Below are positions 41,404-48,346 of a stretch of 48,346 nucleotides of DNA, piece after piece. Each line of letters starts with the position of its first letter. Position 1 is the stretch's first letter. Below the pieces are notes generated by a model. That model did no database searches, was not told the origin of the DNA, and saw only the letters and a list, made by a program, of their open reading frames with translations. The position numbers and the translations under genes were made by a program. The DNA comes from JBAXTU01 sp037130015 (lineage in GTDB: Bacteria > Patescibacteriota > Patescibacteriia > 2-01-FULL-39-33), in contig JBAXTU010000006.1 in the NCBI GenBank assembly GCA_037130015.1, positions 1 to 48,346 on the forward strand, read 5' to 3'.

Positions 41404-42339
41404 TTAATCTCGCGACGTCCATTGTTTGACCACCTGATCAATATCCTTGGGGCCAACGGTTGGTATGGTATCGTGTTTACCAGCTCTGGCCATGGCCAGA
41501 CGCACTTTACTGCAAGCTTCATCAAGAGCATCAATAGCTTTGTCTGGATAAGCGCGATTGGTTATTTTTCTAGTGGATGAGATAGCTTCTTTAATGGCTT
41601 TTTCAGAAACCGTCACTTTATGATAATCCTCATAAACAGCCTTGACTCCATTTAGAATATCAAAAACCAAAGCTTCTTTGGGCTCACTGACAAAAATCGG
41701 CTGTAAACGTCGGTCTAATGTTTTGTCTTTCTTAATAAATTTGTCGTATTCTTCTTCGGTAGTAGCTCCAACGACTTGCAATTCACCGCGAGCCAGCATG
41801 GGCTTTAAAATATCAGCCGCATTAATGGCGCCTTCAGCTTCTCCGGCTTCGGCCAAAATATGAATTTCATCAATAAACAAAATAATATTACGATGGGAAG
41901 CAACTATTTCCTCGGTGATTTTTTTTAATCTCTGCTCAAACTCACCACGATATTTGGTGCCAGCCAAAATACCAGGCAAATCAAGCGCTAAAACACGCTT
42001 ATTAAAAAGCGCTGGTGGCACTTTTTGTCCAGAAATTTCTAGGGCCAAACCTTCAACAATCGCGGTCTTGCCTATACCGGCCTTGCCAATAAGCACAGGA
42101 TTATTTTTATTGCGACGTGACAAAATTTGAATTACACGTTCAATTTCAGCTTTACGACCAACAACAGGATCTAATTTTTTTTCTTTAGCAAGTAGGGTGA
42201 GATCTCTAGAATAACGGGATAAAACCGCGAGTGTTGAACCAAAAGGATTCATACTCCCACCATCTGAGTGGCTACTATTCCATAAATACCAACCCAAGGC
42301 GATTAATAATAAAAGAACTGCGGTAATGACAAGCTGCAT
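41404..42339 (-). CDS. Membrane-anchored single AAA+ module, ClpC/ClpB D1-like
   Basis: 311 residues. Residues 3-20 form a membrane helix, in place of the Clp N-domain. Then a complete ClpB/ClpC D1: LDPVVGRKAEIERVIQIL, Walker A GKAGIGKT (85-92), pore-loop GTKYRGEFE with Tyr130, Walker B ILFIDEIH (Asp157, Glu158), sensor GATTEEEYDKF, and the arginine-finger region LDRRLQPI. It stops after the D1 small domain: no middle coiled coil, no D2, no ClpP-binding loop. So it is a short unfoldase-like ATPase fixed to the membrane. AGGAGG lies 10 bases before the ATG inside a CTCCT/AGGAG palindrome that could hide it. Confidence 0.88.
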   Translation of the reverse strand: MQLVITAVLLLLIALGWYLWNSSHSDGGSMNPFGSTLAVLSRYSRDLTLLAKEKKLDPVVGRKAEIERVIQILSRRNKNNPVLIGKAGIGKTAIVEGLALEISGQKVPPALFNKRVLALDLPGILAGTKYRGEFEQRLKKITEEIVASHRNIILFIDEIHILAEAGEAEGAINAADILKPMLARGELQVVGATTEEEYDKFIKKDKTLDRRLQPIFVSEPKEALVFDILNGVKAVYEDYHKVTVSEKAIKEAISSTRKITNRAYPDKAIDALDEACSKVRLAMARAGKHDTIPTVGPKDIDQVVKQWTSRD

Positions 42340-42385
42340 AAATTTTTATTCCTCCTGAGGAGTTAATAGTTATGTTGTTGACTTT

Positions 42386-42391
42386 ATTATA
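42386..42391 (-). promoter_or_regulatory. Extended -10 promoter of the Clp-like membrane unit
   Basis: Minus-strand TGT-TATAAT, a perfect -10 with the TG extension; the -35 at 17 bases is poor (TTTCTT). It lies in the 91-base gap after dnaE, giving a leader of about 40 bases with a strong Shine-Dalgarno. Confidence 0.6.
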
Positions 42392-42430
42392 ACACAAAAT
42401 TAAATAAAAAGAAAAATGAACAGTGGATAA

Positions 42431-45400
42431 TTATACCTGGACACTAATATTAACATTACTAATGCCACCAATAGCTTCAATAAACTGCTGACTATAATCA
42501 ATTCTATAAGAAGTAAGAATTTTTTGGTTTGAATTTTCTTTTTCTACCACTAATTCCACTCGGTGTTGTCCTGGATGACGAAAAAATAAATCACGCAACA
42601 ATTTTGAAGCATCATATTCAATGGGCGAGGCCACGCCAATGGAAACTTTTTTTTCAGCCACTACGGATGCAGGTTTTGGTATGGCTGATTTTTGACCATT
42701 GCCAAAGTTTTTATTTTTATAAAAATCGCGACTGGAACGATTAGCTGCGCTGGCTTTGGCAGAGACCAAAAAATTACTAACTGATTCTTTAATATTACTC
42801 ATACCAATAACCGCTCCTAAATCGCATAAGACTTTGGATTCACCATCTTTGTCTGATACCTTACCCGAACAAATAATAATATTATCAACTTGCCAAATAT
42901 GAGGATTTGATTCTAAAACCCTAGGGAAAACCAAAATTTCCGCATCTCCGCCCGTGTCTTCAATTTTAACAAACATCATGGGCTCGTTTTTTTTGGTCAT
43001 GATTTTTTTAATGGTGCTGACCACGCCAGCCACACGTACCTCTGCTCCATCAGTGCAATTTTTTAGCACCGAACAACTAACAACCGAGCCTTTGATTTGC
43101 GCTTCTACTTCGTTCATGGGATGTTCGGACACATACAATCCTAATAATTCTTTTTCCCAAGTTAGTTTTTGCCTTTTTTCCAGTGGCTCCGCGTCAAATA
43201 ATCTTAATTTACTGGCAACCGAAACTTGCGGAGACATAGCAAACAAATCAGTCTGACCAGAATCAATATTTTTATTTATTTCTTGAATAAAATTCAAAAT
43301 CCTATCCAAATTTGATAAAATTTTATTACGTTCTTCAAAACTATCCAAACAGCCCGCCTTGGCCAAAGCCTCCAATGATCTTTTGTTTAAGTCCTTGCTT
43401 TTTACACGAGATATTAAATCTTCTAAATTAACAAAAATTCCATTTTCTTTTCTTTCTTTAATAATTGTTTTAACAATATTTTCTCCCAAACCTTTGACGG
43501 CCATCAGCCCAAAACGGATACGCGGATTGGCCGTATTTAAACTATCAGCTACAACTGTAAAATCAGAAAAACTTTCATTTATATCCGGAGGCATAACTGC
43601 CATGCCCATTTGCCGGCACTCTTCAACTTCAATGGCTATGCGATCGCTATTGTCTTGATCAGAAGTAAGAAGCGCAGCCATAAACTCGGCCGGATAATTC
43701 GCTTTAAGATAAGCAGTTTGATAGGCAATCATGGCATAACAAGCCGCATGCGAACGATTAAAACCATAAGACGCAAATGGCAAAATAAATTCCCAAATTT
43801 TTTCAGCCACTTTTTTGCCAATACCATTAGCCACCATACCATTGACTATTTTTATTTCTTGTTCTTTGAGCAATTCTTTAATTTTTTTACCAACAGCTTT
43901 TCTCAAAATATCAGCTTCGCCATAAGAAAAACCAGCTAAATCACGAGCGATTTGCAATAGTTGTTCTTGATATACGGCCACGCCATAAGTTTTTTCCAAA
44001 ATCGGTTTTAATTTTTCATGCAAATACTGTGGCTTTTTACGGCCATGCTTGCCATTAATATAATCAGGAATATATTCCATTGGTCCTGGGCGATAAAGAG
44101 CCACCATAGCAATAATATCTTCCAAATCAGTAGGCAGAAGCTGTTTGAGATAACGCTTCATGCCTGCAGATTCCAGCTGAAAAACACCAGTAGTTCTGCC
44201 CTGCTGAAAAAGTTTAAAAGCTTTTTCATCATCAAGCGGAATATTTTCAATATTTATTTTTTTATTATTTATTTTTTCAATAATGCCAAGCGCATTTTCA
44301 ATAATGGTAAGATTTGATAATCCCAAAAAGTCCATCTTAAGTAGTCCAAGATCTTCCACGCCATGACCATCATATTGCACCACAATTGATTGATCGCCAT
44401 GACTGCCAAATTGCCGTGGCGCATAATTGTCCAGTGATTCTGGAGTTATTACAACACCGCAAGCATGGGTAGAAGCGTGACGCACCACACCTTCCAGCCT
44501 TTTGGCAACCGCTAATAATTTTTGTCCTTGTTCTTCGGCCAAAATTTCTTTAAGCTCTGGCACAGTCTCTACAGCTTTGGTCAAATTGGTAAACATCGGG
44601 ATTAATTTGGCCACGCGGTCGCAATAATTATAGGGCAAGCTCATGACACGCCCCACATCACGAATGGCATTTCTGGCAGCCATGGTTCCAAAAGTAATGA
44701 TCTGGGCCACACGATCGCGTCCGTATTTTTCCGAAACATATTTAAGTACATCATCACGACGAGCATCAGCAAAATCAGTATCAATATCAGGCATGGAAAT
44801 ACGCTCTGGATTCAAAAATCTTTCAAATACCAAATTATATTTAATTGGATCAATATTAGTGATGCCAATCAGATACGAAACTAATGACCCGGCCGCACTG
44901 CCACGACCAGGACCAACTACAATGCCATTATCCTTAGCCCAATTAATAAAATCACCCACAATTAAAAAATAGCCGGCATAACCAGTTTTGACAATAATTG
45001 ATAATTCATATTCCATACGCTCTCTGTCTTCGGCTGTAATCTTGTCACCAAATCTTTTGAGAAGTCCAGCCTCGGAGAGCTCACGCAAATATGAATCCGC
45101 GGTTTCACCATCGGGCAAAGGAAAATTCGGCAAAATAGTTTTGCCAAGAGACATTTCAAATTGACAAGCTTCAGCAATACGCAGTGTATTTTCTATCACT
45201 TCTGGATGGTCTGCAAAATCTGCTTTCATTTTTTCGGTAGAACGAAAGGATAAATCAACACCTATATAAGACATGCGATCTTTTTCGGCCAAAACTTTTT
45301 TGGTTTGAATACAAAGCAAAACATCTTGGGCATAATCATCATCAGCATTGGGATAATGAACATCGCAAGTGGCAATAACTGGTGCTCCAGTCTCACGAGA

Positions 45401-45979
45401 TAATTCAAAAACTTTTTCATTGACTGCTTGCTGACGTGGCAAGCTGGGATGATGTTGTACTTCCAAATAAAAATTATCTGGCCCGAATAATTTTTGATAT
45501 CTAGCAATCATGTCTCTAGCCGCATCCAAATTATCATTAACAATATGCGAGGCCAGTTCACCAGCGAGACATGCTGTAGCACAAATAATGCCTTCAGAAT
45601 ATTTTTGCAATAATTCAAAATCAATCCTAGGCTTGTAATAAAAACCTTCTAAGTTCGCAATAGTGGTGAGAGTCACCAAATTTTGATAACCAATTTCGTT
45701 TTTAGCCAAAAGAATCAGATGATATGGTTTTTCATCTATCCTGGCTCGCTTATTCAAATGTCCATTTCTGGCCACATAAGCCTCCACACCAATAATAGGC
45801 TTGATGCCGGCTTTTTTGGCTTTTTTATAAAATTCCACGGCGCCATACATCACACCATGATCGGTTAAAGCCACGGCCGGCATATTATACTCCACGGCCT
45901 TTTTGACTAGTGCGTCAATTTGCCCCAAGCCGTCAAGCAAGGAGTAATGAGAATGGACATGAAGGTGGACAAAAGACAT
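42431..45979 (-). CDS. dnaE: DNA polymerase III subunit alpha
   Basis: 1182 residues, normal DnaE1 length. The PHP domain starts SFVHLHVHSHYSLLDGLGQI with ALTDHGVMYG. The polymerase palm has GPGRGSAAGSLVSYLIGI (about 357-374) and the catalytic PDIDTDF (397-403, two of the three aspartates). YQEQLLQIARDLAGFSYGEAD and SHAACYAMIAYQTAYLKANYPAEF are fingers motifs. The C-terminal 200 residues include an OB domain (VRVAGVVSTIKKIMTKK) and a beta-clamp-facing tail. It is the replicative polymerase. It is preceded by the coiled-coil gene 16 bases upstream, so it shares a transcript with the HtrA-like group. Confidence 0.97.
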   Translation of the reverse strand: MSFVHLHVHSHYSLLDGLGQIDALVKKAVEYNMPAVALTDHGVMYGAVEFYKKAKKAGIKPIIGVEAYVARNGHLNKRARIDEKPYHLILLAKNEIGYQNLVTLTTIANLEGFYYKPRIDFELLQKYSEGIICATACLAGELASHIVNDNLDAARDMIARYQKLFGPDNFYLEVQHHPSLPRQQAVNEKVFELSRETGAPVIATCDVHYPNADDDYAQDVLLCIQTKKVLAEKDRMSYIGVDLSFRSTEKMKADFADHPEVIENTLRIAEACQFEMSLGKTILPNFPLPDGETADSYLRELSEAGLLKRFGDKITAEDRERMEYELSIIVKTGYAGYFLIVGDFINWAKDNGIVVGPGRGSAAGSLVSYLIGITNIDPIKYNLVFERFLNPERISMPDIDTDFADARRDDVLKYVSEKYGRDRVAQIITFGTMAARNAIRDVGRVMSLPYNYCDRVAKLIPMFTNLTKAVETVPELKEILAEEQGQKLLAVAKRLEGVVRHASTHACGVVITPESLDNYAPRQFGSHGDQSIVVQYDGHGVEDLGLLKMDFLGLSNLTIIENALGIIEKINNKKINIENIPLDDEKAFKLFQQGRTTGVFQLESAGMKRYLKQLLPTDLEDIIAMVALYRPGPMEYIPDYINGKHGRKKPQYLHEKLKPILEKTYGVAVYQEQLLQIARDLAGFSYGEADILRKAVGKKIKELLKEQEIKIVNGMVANGIGKKVAEKIWEFILPFASYGFNRSHAACYAMIAYQTAYLKANYPAEFMAALLTSDQDNSDRIAIEVEECRQMGMAVMPPDINESFSDFTVVADSLNTANPRIRFGLMAVKGLGENIVKTIIKERKENGIFVNLEDLISRVKSKDLNKRSLEALAKAGCLDSFEERNKILSNLDRILNFIQEINKNIDSGQTDLFAMSPQVSVASKLRLFDAEPLEKRQKLTWEKELLGLYVSEHPMNEVEAQIKGSVVSCSVLKNCTDGAEVRVAGVVSTIKKIMTKKNEPMMFVKIEDTGGDAEILVFPRVLESNPHIWQVDNIIICSGKVSDKDGESKVLCDLGAVIGMSNIKESVSNFLVSAKASAANRSSRDFYKNKNFGNGQKSAIPKPASVVAEKKVSIGVASPIEYDASKLLRDLFFRHPGQHRVELVVEKENSNQKILTSYRIDYSQQFIEAIGGISNVNISVQV

Positions 45980-45995
45980 TAAAAAAATTGTATAA

Positions 45996-46352
45996 TTAAT
46001 TGGCTTTCTTGAATCTTACAGAAAAGGCTGGCTCATATTTTACATCATTAATATCGGTAATACTGATAGTCTCTCCTTTCATTAATTGCGTCAGGGCAAT
46101 ATCACTCAACATTTCATAATCAGTTTCTAAATCTATTTTCAAATCTTCAAGTTTGGCATATTCAGATCTAAAATCCACTCTAATAGTTTCTTCTACTTCT
46201 TTTTTCTTATCTCTAAGTTCTTTTAATTCTTCACTTATTTTTTGATACTGTGCCGATGATAGCAAGGCATCACGATAAGAGCTTTTGATTTGTTTTTGTT
46301 CTTTTTTAGATTCTTGGATACGATTAAAAACTTCTTGCAATTTGTCCGGCAT
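45996..46352 (-). CDS. Small coiled-coil protein upstream of dnaE
   Basis: 118 residues, not recognised. Residues of about 3-85 are nearly all helix, rich in Glu/Lys/Arg with heptad-like spacing (LQEVFNRIQESKKEQKQ, ISEELKELRDKKKEVEETI), so a coiled coil. The tail (ISITDINDVKYEPAFSVRFKK) is beta-like. No signal peptide. It sits 16 bases before dnaE and 18 bases after the membrane-anchored protein gene. The size and helix pattern recall prefoldin-like or small chromosome-associated proteins, but there is no motif to decide. Confidence 0.75.
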   Translation of the reverse strand: MPDKLQEVFNRIQESKKEQKQIKSSYRDALLSSAQYQKISEELKELRDKKKEVEETIRVDFRSEYAKLEDLKIDLETDYEMLSDIALTQLMKGETISITDINDVKYEPAFSVRFKKAN

Positions 46353-46370
46353 AATAATTGGTATAGGTTA

Positions 46371-47237
46371 TTATTTTATATCAGTGGAAGTAGCCGGACT
46401 GCTAGTGACAGGCAAACCCAAAAATAACAATTGAAAATTCAAATCTTTATTATTCACCACTGGCACTGGCAAAATTTGTTTGGTAGATGTTGTGTAGTCT
46501 GCTTTATAAGCAATAAGTGAATAAGCAATGGGTTGATAATTATTATTATCATTTAGAGCTTTTAAAAATATTTGATATGAGCCATCATCACCTGACAATA
46601 GAGTGGCCAATTTCGTGGGCTGTGAGCTAGTGACAGCAGGATTCAGATTGCCCCACACTTCAATAGTCGCTCCAGCTACAGTGGTAGTGGCTTGGCCCAT
46701 TTGCCTGGCCTGGCCAAAAATGGAAATTATTTTCTGCATTGTTATATCCAAATTTTTATCACCAGATAGGACTGTGGTAGTAGAATACTTCCAATAGCCA
46801 TCAGTATTAATTAACAATTGCCAATTTTTGCCTTGATTCAAATCAATTTGAAAACTATAATTTCCATTTTGGTCAGACTTGGCACTGGTAGTAATTAAAG
46901 GATTGTCTAAACAATTTAAAACAAGACTAATATTACCAAGCGGTGCACTTGAAGACACTTCAACTTCCTTAACACTGCCAAAAATTTTAGCCGGCACGGC
47001 CACAATTGGAGTTGATGTTTCAAATTCACTACCAGCTGAAATCGGAGCTTCTAGGTTTTGATTCCAAAAATAAAAAGCCATAGCACACAAGCCAGCAATT
47101 AAAATAATTACAGCCAGTCCAATAATAATTGAGCCACCGCCCTGAGGATTTTTGGAAATAGGAGTGAGCGGTCTTGGCGAAACCGGTTTTAGAGCCGATT
47201 TTTGCAATTTATTATTTTTTTTCTTTTTAACAGGCAT
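46371..47237 (-). CDS. Membrane-anchored protein with carboxypeptidase-regulatory-like repeats
   Basis: 288 residues from the ATG at 47237 (MPVKKKKNNKLQ); an open frame to 47384 overlaps the HtrA-like gene. A Lys/Pro-rich cytoplasmic end is followed by a membrane segment (SIIIGLAVIILIAGLCAMAFYFW, about 45-67). Two beta-sandwich units follow, each with the carboxypeptidase-regulatory pattern: KIFGSVKEV ... KSDQNGNYSFQIDL, and SIFGQARQM ... LSGDDGSYQIFLKA. Such domains are structural or ligand-binding on the cell surface. It follows the HtrA-like gene by 16 bases and both face outwards, so they may interact. Confidence 0.8.
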   Translation of the reverse strand: MPVKKKKNNKLQKSALKPVSPRPLTPISKNPQGGGSIIIGLAVIILIAGLCAMAFYFWNQNLEAPISAGSEFETSTPIVAVPAKIFGSVKEVEVSSSAPLGNISLVLNCLDNPLITTSAKSDQNGNYSFQIDLNQGKNWQLLINTDGYWKYSTTTVLSGDKNLDITMQKIISIFGQARQMGQATTTVAGATIEVWGNLNPAVTSSQPTKLATLLSGDDGSYQIFLKALNDNNNYQPIAYSLIAYKADYTTSTKQILPVPVVNNKDLNFQLLFLGLPVTSSPATSTDIK

Positions 47238-47253
47238 GGTATAAAAATTATTT

Positions 47254-48339
47254 TTATTGCAAAGTAATAGTGACTTTTGCGTCTTGGCCGTTACGCGAGT
47301 AAAGTAATTCAATTTGTTCACCAGGCTTATAGCCGGCAATAATTTGTGACAAATCCTGATAGACGCCAAGTTCCACATCATCAATTTTCTTAATTATATC
47401 ACCTACTTTCAATTTTCCCAAGGTTGCCGAACCTTTGACCGGATTTTCATTAACCAAAGCTCCTTTATATCCTAAATTAATTAAACCTTCAACTTGAGCC
47501 AAATCAATATATTTAATACCCATAGATGCATGAACAATTGGCTGATTATTTAAAACTTTATTAATGGCGCCTTTAAAAGAATCAACTAAAACCACACTGC
47601 CACCACTAACCATACCCACAATTTCACCTTTTAAATTAGCAACCACGCCACCATTAGTTTCTGGTCCTAATGGCACATCCAAGAATATACGTTTACCGAT
47701 AACATCTGAGGATTGAACCAAATCAGCTGAAGAATTAAAATTATAACCAATTTTTTTGATATGACAAACAACCAAATTATGACGACCATAAATAAGAGCC
47801 AAAGTTTGGCCAATGGTCAAGTCTTTATCATCACCCCAAGAGGCCACTGATAAATTTTTGGCGCCTACGAGCTGACCAAAAACCATGCCGTTATTTTTAT
47901 CAATAACCAAACTACCTAGTTCGTATTGCTTGCTTTCATAGCCTACGGCCGGATATTTGGCTTTTAAATCATCCACGGCACTGATTGAAGTGACAATCCA
48001 ACCATCAGCAGTAAGTACTGTGCCTTGCCCTGTTATCTCAGCTTGAGTGTAAGCCTGATTTTTTGAAACGCGAGGCGAATAAATATTAACTAAAGTAGGT
48101 AAGGTGTTGTTTTCTATTTGCTTCATTTGGAAATTCTGATCCACTATTACATTTCTTGGCTGATCAATAACCACTTGCCTATTATTCAAATTTTGATCAT
48201 TAAAATTAACACGGCCAAAAAAAGGAAGTGAAAATCCGCCAAGTCCTGCGGTTGAATAGCCCAAAATTCCGGATAAAAAACCAAAAACTATGGAGATAAT
48301 AATTATTACAATTGTGCTTCCGCTGATAAATTTTTTCAT
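47254..48339 (-). CDS. Membrane-anchored HtrA-like protein without catalytic triad, with PDZ domain
   Basis: 361 residues. One N-terminal membrane segment (about 8-28), then a trypsin-like fold in HtrA order: GQGTVLTADGWIVTSISAV, LSVASWGDDKDLTIGQTLALIYG, LDVPLGPETNGGVVANLKGEIVGM. A C-terminal PDZ domain runs from about 270 (ASMGIKYIDL; LKVGDIIKKIDDVELG). All three catalytic places have changed: Ser120 where TNxHVV has His, Asn150/Gly151 where the Asp should be, and Asn229 where GNSGGP has Ser. So it is probably a peptide-binding pseudoprotease on the cell surface. The ATG at 48339 opens a typical anchor sequence. Confidence 0.88.
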   Translation of the reverse strand: MKKFISGSTIVIIIISIVFGFLSGILGYSTAGLGGFSLPFFGRVNFNDQNLNNRQVVIDQPRNVIVDQNFQMKQIENNTLPTLVNIYSPRVSKNQAYTQAEITGQGTVLTADGWIVTSISAVDDLKAKYPAVGYESKQYELGSLVIDKNNGMVFGQLVGAKNLSVASWGDDKDLTIGQTLALIYGRHNLVVCHIKKIGYNFNSSADLVQSSDVIGKRIFLDVPLGPETNGGVVANLKGEIVGMVSGGSVVLVDSFKGAINKVLNNQPIVHASMGIKYIDLAQVEGLINLGYKGALVNENPVKGSATLGKLKVGDIIKKIDDVELGVYQDLSQIIAGYKPGEQIELLYSRNGQDAKVTITLQ

Positions 48340-48346
48340 GTTATAT

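Noticed and set aside
45995..46371. Coiled-coil gene before dnaE as a replisome subunit
   Set aside because: Neighbourhood alone suggested this; no motif of DnaQ, HolA or similar is visible, so it is left as unknown.
1..48346. Use of UGA as glycine (Gracilibacteria/Absconditabacteria code)
   Set aside because: TGA ends many full-length genes, including the ATGA overlaps, tmk and miaA, so code 11 applies.

Overview
The window looks like chromosome of a Candidate Phyla Radiation bacterium (Patescibacteria, Parcubacteria-like, possibly the ABY1 branch with Falkowbacteria or Kuenenbacteria). This is an inference. It rests on AT-rich DNA, tightly packed genes with many 4-base ATGA stop/start overlaps, a large signal-peptide surface protein opening with short KRYPFPDE-type repeats, an ECF sigma factor followed by a DUF5667-type membrane protein, a degenerate HtrA-like protein, and small versions of core genes. 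TGA is used as a stop throughout (in the ATGA overlaps, tmk and miaA), so the code is standard and not the UGA-glycine code of Gracilibacteria/Absconditabacteria.

Positions 1-24300, all on the minus strand, form a large surface-glycan locus. The upstream unit (24239 down to about 13883) encodes an O-antigen ligase-like protein, a dolichyl-phosphate-glucose-synthase-like enzyme, two methyltransferases, a membrane mannosyltransferase-like protein, a putative glycosyltransferase, a Wzx-type flippase, a GT2 enzyme, GalE and a frameshifted sugar-phosphate nucleotidyltransferase. A cobalamin-type radical SAM gene sits alone with its own Shine-Dalgarno and terminator (12332-13780). The second unit (12221 down past position 1) carries a GT4 enzyme, heptose-7-phosphate kinase, heptose-bisphosphate phosphatase, a SPASM-like radical SAM protein and seven GT2-type proteins, two of them fused to multi-pass GT-C modules. 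Together these can make activated heptose and polyprenyl-linked sugars, build an oligosaccharide, flip it and transfer it.

Positions 24312-30161 (minus) hold the S-layer-like protein, a DUF5667 membrane protein and an ECF sigma factor. The glycan operon starts immediately downstream of the S-layer gene, so the simplest reading is that the glycan decorates the S-layer.

Positions 30300-32963 (plus) hold a small HTH protein whose promoter carries a 20-bp palindromic operator, then secE-nusG-rplK-rplA. A convincing L1-binding leader lies between rplK and rplA, and a strong terminator follows rplA. The gap 32923-33228 contains two hairpin-forming elements, one a 139-bp six-block nested inverted repeat, and no gene.

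Positions 33191-39057 (plus) hold a thymidylate-supply set (dCMP deaminase, P-loop nucleotide kinase-like protein, methyltransferase, thymidylate kinase, thymidylate synthase), then gatB and an unknown gene.

Positions 39037-48339 (minus) hold miaA; a three-gene membrane unit made of a membrane-anchored single-AAA ClpC-like ATPase, a bitopic extracytoplasmic protein and an unlisted 47-residue membrane protein; dnaE; a coiled-coil protein; a membrane-anchored carboxypeptidase-regulatory-like protein; and an HtrA-fold protein that has lost all three catalytic residues. No rRNA, tRNA, CRISPR array, transposase or replication origin was seen.
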